A stretch of DNA of 56,973 nucleotides, taken from assembly GCF_965138225.1 (NCBI RefSeq), contig NZ_CBCSAX010000015.1; one strand, 5' to 3'. Positions 24,195 to 31,854 of this stretch are shown here, piece after piece. The DNA comes from Helicobacter_D ganmani (lineage in GTDB: Bacteria; Campylobacterota; Campylobacteria; Campylobacterales; Helicobacteraceae). A program made the translations under genes and the position numbers. A model generated the notes under the pieces. That model did not search any database. It saw only the letters and a list, made by a program, of their open reading frames with translations, and had not been told where the DNA came from. The stretch's first letter is position 1; every line of letters starts with the position of its first letter.

Positions 24195-25613
24195 TTACAC
24201 TCTTTCCCACTCGCAGCCTTGAGGAGTATCCATAATCTCAATTCCACTTGCGCGCAAATCCTCTCGGATTTTATCTGCATTTGCAAAATCTTTTGCATTT
24301 TTGTATTCCGCTCTTTTTGCAATGAGTGCTTCAATCTCTACGCGTCTTGCTTCACTCACACCGAGTTTAAAGTATTCAAAAGAATCTTTTAAGCCCACAC
24401 CCAAAATTCTTGTAACCAAAGCAAGATTTGCCATAATTTGTGGAATCTTATCTTTTTGTTTGTTATCTAACATTTCGTTTGCATTCGCAATAAGTTCCTC
24501 TAAAACACTTAAAGCTTTGGAGATATTCAAATCATCGCTTAAAGCCTCTAAGAATGCTTCACTAAAGGGATTTTGCACATTTTGAGATTCTACATTTCGT
24601 GGGTTTTTGATTTGGGTTTGTGCCAATCGTTTTTTAAGCCGATAGATTCTATCTAGCCGCTTCTTGCTTGCAAGTAAATCCTCTTCGGAGAAATTTAACC
24701 CCGCACGATAATGTGTGCTTAAAAGATAAAATCGCAGAATCTCTCCATCGTAATTTGCCAAAGCATCTTTAATAAAAAAGCTGTTCCCAAGCGACTTTGC
24801 CATTTTTTCGCCATTAATCGTTACAAAGCCATTATGTATCCAATATTTTGCGAGATTCTGTCCCTGCGCACAACGCGTCTGACAAACCTCATTTTCGTGG
24901 TGAGGAAACAACAAATCCGCTCCGCCTCCGTGAATGTCAATTGCATATTTGCCCTCTATCGCCAAATGTTCTTGAATCATTGCGCTACACTCAATGTGCC
25001 AACCCGGACGCCCCTTGCCAAAAGGAGAATCATAGCCCACATCGCCTACACCTTTGTAACTTTTCCAAAGAGCAAAATCCTTTGCGTCGTGCTTTTGCTC
25101 ACTATTTTGGATTCTGCTTTTGGATTCCTCATCTGCGATTCTACCACTCAAACTCCCATAATCCACGTCTTTATCCACAGATAAATAAATATCTCCATTT
25201 GACGTTTGATAAGCAAAGCCTTTGTCTAGTAATGTTTGAATCATCGCACAAATACTTTTTAGACTTTGCGTTGCTTTAGGTTCAATATCGGCACGTTCCA
25301 CTCCTAGAGATTCCATTTCGTCTAAATATTTTTGCGTATAGGTCTGTGTGATTTCCTCCACACTCAAACCACTTTGCAAAGATTTGTTGATGATTTTGTC
25401 ATCAATATCAGTAAAATTTTTGGCAAAAATCACTTTATAGCCTCGCTCACGCAAGAGTTTGCGCCACAAATCAAACACAATCGCACTTCTTGCGTGTCCT
25501 AAATGCGAATCATCATACACCGTCGGACCGCACACATACATACGCACTTCTTTTGGATTAATGGGTATAAATTCTACTTTTTCTTTTAATTTACTATCAT
25601 AAATTCTAATCAT
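24195..25613 (-). CDS. cysS: Cysteinyl-tRNA synthetase
   Basis: Charges tRNA-Cys. Class Ia motifs: SHLGHA (HIGH box, residues 36-41), KMAKS (KMSKS box) with KSLGNSF, the zinc and cysteine-recognition Cys28 in CGPTVYD, GWHIECSAM and GADLLFPHHENE. The length of 472 residues is normal. The start is ATG at 25613, 7 bases after AAGGA; a GTG just before it is less likely. It sits directly left of the defence island. Confidence 0.97.
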   Translation of the reverse strand: MIRIYDSKLKEKVEFIPINPKEVRMYVCGPTVYDDSHLGHARSAIVFDLWRKLLRERGYKVIFAKNFTDIDDKIINKSLQSGLSVEEITQTYTQKYLDEMESLGVERADIEPKATQSLKSICAMIQTLLDKGFAYQTSNGDIYLSVDKDVDYGSLSGRIADEESKSRIQNSEQKHDAKDFALWKSYKGVGDVGYDSPFGKGRPGWHIECSAMIQEHLAIEGKYAIDIHGGGADLLFPHHENEVCQTRCAQGQNLAKYWIHNGFVTINGEKMAKSLGNSFFIKDALANYDGEILRFYLLSTHYRAGLNFSEEDLLASKKRLDRIYRLKKRLAQTQIKNPRNVESQNVQNPFSEAFLEALSDDLNISKALSVLEELIANANEMLDNKQKDKIPQIMANLALVTRILGVGLKDSFEYFKLGVSEARRVEIEALIAKRAEYKNAKDFANADKIREDLRASGIEIMDTPQGCEWERV

Positions 25614-25697
25614 CACTTTTCCTTATGAATTTCACTCATCAATTTAAAGGGAAAGTATAGCAAAAAAGGAGGGGGTTTTAAACATTCAAAAATAGCA

Positions 25698-28535
25698 TTA
25701 CAGATAAAATATCTCTGCAATAGTTGATTGTGTGTATATTTTTAGAGAAGAATCTAAAATGTTTTGTTTATTAAAATAATACAAAAATGTTTTATTGCCT
25801 CCGATACTGCTCCCATTTTTACCAAAAATACTTTCAAAGCCTTGTGCTTTATCCCTTGCATTAACCTCGTGTGTTAAACCTTTTGGGTCTATAAAAATAA
25901 TTTTATATTCCTTGCTTTGCTTATGCCTTAGCCAAAAGATAAAATCGGGATAAAACTTCCTATACGCTTGATTTTGTGAATCAAAATAAGGAATGTAAAT
26001 AGAATCTACATTTTCTACAATCTTGCTAAAGCACCATTCATAGTTTTTTAACGCATTGTCTTTATCTTTTACATACTTTTGTAATTCTCTCAAAAACTCT
26101 ACTTCACTTTTTTCTTTTATCGCATACACAATCCGCCCATCTTGTCGCTCATCAATCACCAAAGGATTATAATAATGCTCTTGCAAACTAGAATCTAAAA
26201 CATATCCATAGACTTCGGCTCTTTTTTCATTCTGTTGTGCTTGCAAGATTGTCTCTATGTATTCTTTTGGCACTCCCTTAGATTCTAAATCCTCTCTTTC
26301 CTCCATAGTTTTTGCTTCTACAATCTCTTTTATTTTTGCATTCATCTCTTCTACAATACTAAAATCAAGTGTGGAGCTAAACTTTTCAAAATGGCAAATT
26401 TCATCTTTGATTTCCTCAAATTTATCCAATTCTTTACTCTTAGTATGAAAGAATCTCTCCAAAACGCTCAAAGCATTCTCCGCTTTGAGTGTTTGTATAT
26501 CCCCATCTATTTTAATCGCTTTTGTTTCGCCCTCATTTGCTATTTTTTCTTTCACTTTGCATAATGTTTGATAGCCTAAATCTTTTGCTCTTATACTCTC
26601 ATTCAAAAGTAGCACATCTTCATCAAAGGATTCTATATAACTTTTCAACTCCTTAAAATCACACTTTGAGATGGTATAAGGCTTATTTTGTAAGCTTGTG
26701 GAATCTCTATATTTTGGCACAAGCAGGGGCTTAAAGGCTTTGCTTTTTCTAAATCCACTTAAGGGGTGGCTTTGGATAAATTCCTCTAATCCCTCTAAAA
26801 TCCCTTTTATCGCCTCTGTTTGAGTTGCCATTATAAAAAGCGTCTCAATACCTAAAGCTTTATTGCGAAATCTTTCCCGCAGATTAAAATCAAGCCTCTC
26901 ACATTGCCCAAACCTTTTTCTCACTCCCTTAAAAGGCTCAATCCGCACACCTCGTCCAATGGTTTGCAAAACATATTTTTTGGCATTTTTACTGCCTATG
27001 TTAATAAAGCTAATCATATTCACGCGGTTGCTATCCCAACCCTCACTAAAGACTTTGCTTCCCATCATAATTTGTATGGGCGAGTCGCTATGATTAATAT
27101 CTTGAAAATATCCATTGGTAATATCTTCTCCACTCTCAATGCCCAAGTTACTTAGATATTGCTTCTCCCACTCTCTAATACTCCCGATATTTAAAAGCAA
27201 GAAGGGTTCTTTAGCATTTTTGGATTTAAAGACAATTTCTTTGGTATTGCCCTTTATCCTACACGCTTCAATCATAGAACTTTGCGAGACATAAAACATT
27301 TCTTTCCTTAAAGTCTTAGAATCCATTGTTTGAATAACCTCCAAAAATTCCTCATCTAAGTGCATATTCTTATCAAAATACAAGTTTTGGTTTTGTGAGA
27401 GTTTCTCATAGAGATTTTGTGCTAAAGGCATAATATCTCTATCCTCTTTTAAAATCTGCAAAATCGCCTCAAAGTAAAGCTTTATCCCCGCATCTTGCGT
27501 ATTGACTTTATCCGCAACAGCAATAATTAGCGGTTGATGATAGGCAAGTTTTAAGTTCTTGCTAAATTTTTGCATTATGTTTTCTCTATGCTTTTTGATT
27601 GCGCAAAAGAGTATAAAACTCTCCAAGATTTTTACGATTTGCTCCTCATTTTTTTCTTTATCCCTAAAGGCTTTTAAATCAGAATCCAACACCGCGATAT
27701 TTTTGCCATACCCTTGAAGATTAAACTTTTCTAAATTATAATTAAACGCACAAGTTTGCAAATCAAAACTATCACTAAAGGTTGCGGAGAAATTAAAAAT
27801 AAAGCCCTTATTATTTTTGCCCTCTGCAAGCTCCCTTATATAGCCTTTGCGCACAGAATCTTTGCTATCGCCCTTATGCGCCTCATCAAGCAGCACAATC
27901 CAACCCTCGTCTCTTAAAAAGTTCTTATAGTTTAATCGCTTCGCTTTAGAATCCTTGCCGACATTTTCGCTCGTATCTAGCAAATCACTGCGTCCAATAA
28001 AAACGATATTCTCATCAAAGAGTGAAGTGCCATAACTCACGCTTTCATAGTCTTTTAAATCTTTTAATGTAATTGTTTTGCTTTGATAGGTGTTATATTC
28101 TTTGATATGCGCCTTAAACTGCTCTAAAATCTTATCGTTTGGCACAAGCAACATTATGGGTTTGGCAGGCAAAGTTTTCAGTCCAAACAAATCGTGCAAA
28201 AGGGCAATTAGCTTTATCATCACGATACTTTTGCCGCTCCCCGTTGCCATCCAAAAACTTGCTGTGTTGATTTGCTCTTTTGTTATGCCCTCTAATCCAC
28301 ACTCTAAGTAACTTTGGTAAAGAGAATCAGGGCTTTGTGTATAGAGGCTTAAAGCAGCAATCGCGCTTTTAAGGGCTGCGATTTGATATTCTTGCAAAGA
28401 AATGCTATGAGAAAAGCTACCAAATTCAAGGGAGGCAAAAAGGGATTCAAAGTCCTGAATCTTTGGTGCAAGGATTTCTTTAAGAATCAATTTTTTCTCT
28501 AAAGTTGCTTTTTGTGCGGATTTTGTTTTACTCAT
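25698..28535 (-). CDS. res: Type III restriction enzyme, Res subunit
   Basis: 945 residues. An SF2 helicase/translocase core with Walker A ATGSGKS (97-103), DEAH in VLLDEAHKGD, the SAT motif in FNFSATFSD and motif VI in QTIGRGVRIEP. The C-terminus has a PD-(D/E)XK nuclease: YPDFIFW followed about 15 residues later by IIFIDPKG. It cleaves DNA after ATP-driven collision or sliding when head-to-head sites are unmethylated. It overlaps the RhuM gene by 8 bases. All motifs are intact, so it looks active. Its mod partner (31855-34572) is separated from it by four genes. Confidence 0.93.
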   Translation of the reverse strand: MSKTKSAQKATLEKKLILKEILAPKIQDFESLFASLEFGSFSHSISLQEYQIAALKSAIAALSLYTQSPDSLYQSYLECGLEGITKEQINTASFWMATGSGKSIVMIKLIALLHDLFGLKTLPAKPIMLLVPNDKILEQFKAHIKEYNTYQSKTITLKDLKDYESVSYGTSLFDENIVFIGRSDLLDTSENVGKDSKAKRLNYKNFLRDEGWIVLLDEAHKGDSKDSVRKGYIRELAEGKNNKGFIFNFSATFSDSFDLQTCAFNYNLEKFNLQGYGKNIAVLDSDLKAFRDKEKNEEQIVKILESFILFCAIKKHRENIMQKFSKNLKLAYHQPLIIAVADKVNTQDAGIKLYFEAILQILKEDRDIMPLAQNLYEKLSQNQNLYFDKNMHLDEEFLEVIQTMDSKTLRKEMFYVSQSSMIEACRIKGNTKEIVFKSKNAKEPFLLLNIGSIREWEKQYLSNLGIESGEDITNGYFQDINHSDSPIQIMMGSKVFSEGWDSNRVNMISFINIGSKNAKKYVLQTIGRGVRIEPFKGVRKRFGQCERLDFNLRERFRNKALGIETLFIMATQTEAIKGILEGLEEFIQSHPLSGFRKSKAFKPLLVPKYRDSTSLQNKPYTISKCDFKELKSYIESFDEDVLLLNESIRAKDLGYQTLCKVKEKIANEGETKAIKIDGDIQTLKAENALSVLERFFHTKSKELDKFEEIKDEICHFEKFSSTLDFSIVEEMNAKIKEIVEAKTMEEREDLESKGVPKEYIETILQAQQNEKRAEVYGYVLDSSLQEHYYNPLVIDERQDGRIVYAIKEKSEVEFLRELQKYVKDKDNALKNYEWCFSKIVENVDSIYIPYFDSQNQAYRKFYPDFIFWLRHKQSKEYKIIFIDPKGLTHEVNARDKAQGFESIFGKNGSSIGGNKTFLYYFNKQNILDSSLKIYTQSTIAEIFYL

Positions 28536-29529
28536 TTGCTTTTCCTTTTCTCAAGGCTTTTGTTTGTGCATTAAATTCCTCATAGGCGATTTCTATTTCT
28601 TCTTTTGTTTTTTGTTTGTAAAGATTGTATTCTTTATGTGCCTTTTCTAGGGCTTTTTGATGAGAGATTTTCCCAGCACCTTGCAACACTTCCCGCCCAC
28701 TAAACTTTAAAAACTCATTGAGTTTTTCTAAATGCTCTTGCATGGTTTTTGTTTCGCGATTGAGCGCACTAAGCTCTGCAAATTCAAAATATGCTGTAAC
28801 AATTCTATTTAATGCCTCTAATTCCTCTTGATTTAAATAATTTTTAGCAATCTCACTTTCTTTTTTTGTTGGCATAGTGCCCTTGAAATTTGTAAGTCCC
28901 ATATTAATTTTATCAGAATCTGCCCTTTGAAAGACAATCTCACTCGCTGTTCGTCCGTGTGCGGAATAATGCAGTTTGTTTTGAATGGTTTTAAAAAGCT
29001 CTTGGACTTGCAAAGAATCTTTATCATAATCTATGGCAGTGCTAAAAATCTTTAACACTTGGGCGTGCATTCTTGCTTCACTAGAGCGAATATCTCTAAG
29101 TCGCTCTAAAAGCTCATCAAAATAATCTTGTTTTTGCCCCTTTAACCGCTCATCATCAAGCACAAAGCCCTTAATGAGATATTCTTTTAAGATTTTACTT
29201 GCCCATTGGCGAAACTGCGTGGCTCTTTTGGAATTGACGCGATAGCCCACAGAGATAATCATATCAAGGTTGTAATACAATGTCTCATAAGTTTTGCCAT
29301 CATTTGCAGTATGTGCAATTTTTGCACATACTGAATTTTCCACTAATTCGCCCTCTTCAAAAATATTTTTGATATGCTTAGTAATCACACTTCTATCTTT
29401 ATCAAAAAGCTCGGCAATCTGCCTTTGCGTAAGCCATAAGGTTTCATTTTCTAATCTTATGTTAATAGCGGGATTATTTGCACTATCTTGATAGATAATG
29501 ATTGGATTTGTTTGCTTATCTTGTTTCAT
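28528..29529 (-). CDS. RhuM family protein
   Basis: 333 residues. RhuM (COG3943) proteins are common beside type I and III restriction genes, in islands and in prophages; their biochemical role is not established. Family features: an N-terminal winged-helix-like region (LWLTQRQIAELFDKDRSVITKHIKNIFEEGEL), DGKTYETLYYNLDMIISVGYRVNS, QFRQWASKILKEYLIKGFVLDD, and a C-terminal half with NKLHYSAHGRTASEI and a long helical tail. It overlaps the truncated copy by ATGA upstream and res by 8 bases downstream. Confidence 0.85.
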   Translation of the reverse strand: MKQDKQTNPIIIYQDSANNPAINIRLENETLWLTQRQIAELFDKDRSVITKHIKNIFEEGELVENSVCAKIAHTANDGKTYETLYYNLDMIISVGYRVNSKRATQFRQWASKILKEYLIKGFVLDDERLKGQKQDYFDELLERLRDIRSSEARMHAQVLKIFSTAIDYDKDSLQVQELFKTIQNKLHYSAHGRTASEIVFQRADSDKINMGLTNFKGTMPTKKESEIAKNYLNQEELEALNRIVTAYFEFAELSALNRETKTMQEHLEKLNEFLKFSGREVLQGAGKISHQKALEKAHKEYNLYKQKTKEEIEIAYEEFNAQTKALRKGKANE

Positions 29530-29801
29530 TGTGCGCCTTTGTATGATTTGCCATCTTTGGCAGTATGTAAGTATTCCTTACATACTGAATCCTCTTGCAA
29601 TTCCCCATCTTTGAGGACATTCCTAATGTACATCGTGATATTTTCTCGTGAGGTGTCAAAACGAAGTTTCTTTAGATGTAATCTTGCAAATGCAAAAAGT
29701 TTTGCCATAGCATCTTGTGCCAAAAATACACTCTCACCAAGCTTATAGAGTTCAACCTTGACTTTTTTATCTTGCGTGGTGTAGGGGAGGAGGTTTGGCA
29801 T
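29526..29801 (-). pseudogene. Truncated N-terminal RhuM paralogue
   Basis: 91 residues that match only the first part of RhuM proteins: GESVFLAQDAMAKLF, then DTSRENITMYIRNVLKDGEL and EDSVCKEYLHTAKDGKSYK. The frame ends three codons later exactly where the full RhuM gene begins (ATGA overlap), so the rest has been lost, probably by recombination with the downstream copy. Between MAKLF and DTSREN are about 12 extra residues (AFARLHLKKLRF) not seen at the matching point of the full copy. It may still be translated as a small DNA-binding fragment; it starts 3 bases after the preceding stop. Confidence 0.65.
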
Positions 29802-29804
29802 AGA

Positions 29805-30380
29805 TTAAACTCCAAAAAAAATATAAGTATCATCTATGCATACATTTCCACTCAAATCCATTTCCACTTTTTTAAATTTTAAATTACCCTTACCTGAAGC
29901 AAAAGTCGTATTTTTTTGAGAGTTTGAGGCAGGATAAATATAAATATTTTTTGCATTTTCTAGCGAAATTTCAAAGTCTTTGGGTTCAAAATGTTGTAAA
30001 TAATTTTTATACAGATATTCAAAAAATATTTTAGAACTATTGATTTGTTTTAAAGCTTTTTTGTGATTTTTTTGACTATTACTTGATTTTATTTCACAAA
30101 AAAATATATGCAAACCTTTATTTTTGCATATCAAAACAATAAAATCACAGCTATTTACTCTAGCTTTCCACTCAAAGAGATTTTCAATAGGTCGGCAATT
30201 ATTATGTTTAATATCTTGCTGTATAATTAAAATATCATCAGTGTTTCCTTTATTAAAATATATATCCTTAATTACGCTTGACTCTTCTTGTTCGCTAACA
30301 CATAAATACCCATTTTTGTTTTTTGCCCTTAAGCTATGATGAATAGAATCCCTAAAGTTAGCTAGACTTTTATTTGTCAT
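29805..30380 (-). CDS. Small PD-(D/E)XK nuclease-like protein, partner of the ATPase
   Basis: 191 residues, family not recognised. The central segment reads CDFIVLI (Asp), about 13 residues, then FFCEIKSSN (Glu-x-Lys): strand-turn-strand with D ... ExK, the core of PD-(D/E)XK nucleases. A conserved-looking Glu lies upstream in the helix LFEWKAR. No membrane segment. It overlaps the ATPase gene by 11 bases and so is almost certainly translated with it. The pairing of an ABC-type ATPase with a small nuclease recalls Septu, Gabija and PARIS, but no HNH, UvrD-helicase or TOPRIM signature is seen. Function as a defence effector is inference. Confidence 0.6.
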   Translation of the reverse strand: MTNKSLANFRDSIHHSLRAKNKNGYLCVSEQEESSVIKDIYFNKGNTDDILIIQQDIKHNNCRPIENLFEWKARVNSCDFIVLICKNKGLHIFFCEIKSSNSQKNHKKALKQINSSKIFFEYLYKNYLQHFEPKDFEISLENAKNIYIYPASNSQKNTTFASGKGNLKFKKVEMDLSGNVCIDDTYIFFGV

Positions 30381-31842
30381 TACTATTCCCTTTATTTCTC
30401 ATAGCCTCCTCAAAAATCAATCCTTGATTTTCATTTTGCGAATCAATAGGCTCATCAAAAGTTTCCATAAAAATACCTTGTTCTTGCGTGATTTTCACTG
30501 CTCTTAAAGTATTTTTGCCCTTAATATTTTCTGCTAAATATGCCTTTACTTTTTTAGATTCTAAGCCATATTCTTTGCTATATCCTTGTTTTGCAAGCTT
30601 CTTAATCTGCTCATTAGAAAGATTCTTTAGCATAATGCAATTACTCAATTCCCGCACAATATAATCACTATGTGTGGTAATAAATACTTTAATTCCTGCA
30701 TTTACAAGCAAGACAAGTAATCTTGCAACAAGAATCTGATTTTTGGGGTGCAAATTCAACTCCGGCTCATCTATCATTAGAATATCACCAACTTGCGCTC
30801 TATGTAAAACATAATAATTAAGCATTAAAAGGGAGCGCACCGAACTAGAAGCCCTTTGCACTAAAAATTTTCCTTTTGTAATTCTTTGTTTTGCACCCGG
30901 TGCAAACTCTATCCCCTCTGGACTAACAATATATTTTCCACCCACAACTTGATAAAGCAATTCTATAATTTCTTTATGCAAAGCATTTTCTTTTTCGCCT
31001 TTTTTAATAAAACTTGTTTGTTTAGCCACCTCATCAAGCTCACGCACAAAATAAATATTATCCTTTACAGGCTTTGGATAGCGAGAATATCTAGTATTTA
31101 AAACATTAAACACTGTCTCTTCAATATCTTTTACGCTTACTCTTGAAATTTGCTCCACAATTTCATTTTTATTTACATCTAATTCTTTTTGAAACATTGT
31201 CGCTCCTGTGCGTTCAGCACTCAAAATAAAAGGTCTTGGATAGAGTCTGCTAAAAATATAAGCAATAAGAAGAAGCCAAAATTTTTGTCTTTTAGCATCT
31301 TTATCATATTGCATTCTTTCATCAAATCGCTCTTTGCTCTTTTCATAATTAAAAATAATTGTTTTATCATTAATCTCATAGAGTTCAAATGTAGGTGAAT
31401 ATTTAAAAAAATCAAAAACTTTTTTCAAATTCTCTTCATTATTTGCACTTTGTATAAAACCAGAAAATTTTAATAATAAATCATCTTCAAATACACTATT
31501 TTCAAAGTCTTCTTCTTTTCCTGCCAAAACTTCCAATAAAGTATTTTTAAAATTTCTTTTTAAGATTTCCGATAAATACATTAAAGCATTTTTAAAATTT
31601 TCAATACTTATTTGCATTTTATCATCTTGAATTTCCATAAAATCCGAATATTTACCCATAACAAAAAGCAACAATTCAAAAAGGATAGGTTTTGGATTGT
31701 CGCCTATAAAATCCAAATACCCATACAAACTATAAGTCGCATAGGTTTTGCCTGTATTATTTTCACCACAAATGAGTGTCAAATCTCCTACTTCAAATTC
31801 TGCTTCATCAAGCATTCCGATGTTTTTAATGTGAATTTTCAT
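30370..31842 (-). CDS. RecF/ABC-type AAA ATPase (AAA_15/AAA_21-like)
   Basis: 490 residues. It begins MKIHIKNIGMLDEAEFEVGD, the strand pair of RecF/OLD-like ATPases, followed by Walker A GENNTGKT (26-33). The middle (60-300) is helical and divergent. SAERTGATMF (about 211) may be a catalytic Arg region. An ABC-like signature SSSVRSL lies at about 336, Walker B in ILMIDEPELNLHP (about 358) and the H-loop in FITTHSDYIVREL (about 389). No TOPRIM or nuclease domain follows, so it is not a complete OLD protein; the nuclease function is probably supplied by the overlapping downstream gene. The start lies 12 bases after the mod stop. Confidence 0.85.
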   Translation of the reverse strand: MKIHIKNIGMLDEAEFEVGDLTLICGENNTGKTYATYSLYGYLDFIGDNPKPILFELLLFVMGKYSDFMEIQDDKMQISIENFKNALMYLSEILKRNFKNTLLEVLAGKEEDFENSVFEDDLLLKFSGFIQSANNEENLKKVFDFFKYSPTFELYEINDKTIIFNYEKSKERFDERMQYDKDAKRQKFWLLLIAYIFSRLYPRPFILSAERTGATMFQKELDVNKNEIVEQISRVSVKDIEETVFNVLNTRYSRYPKPVKDNIYFVRELDEVAKQTSFIKKGEKENALHKEIIELLYQVVGGKYIVSPEGIEFAPGAKQRITKGKFLVQRASSSVRSLLMLNYYVLHRAQVGDILMIDEPELNLHPKNQILVARLLVLLVNAGIKVFITTHSDYIVRELSNCIMLKNLSNEQIKKLAKQGYSKEYGLESKKVKAYLAENIKGKNTLRAVKITQEQGIFMETFDEPIDSQNENQGLIFEEAMRNKGNSNDK

Positions 31843-31854
31843 TTTTTATCCTTT

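Noticed and set aside
29805..31842. PARIS (AriA/AriB) or OLD-family assignment for the ATPase pair
   Set aside because: The ATPase fits broadly, but the small protein shows a D ... ExK core and no TOPRIM or DUF4435-like signature, and the ATPase lacks a C-terminal TOPRIM, so neither name is supported.
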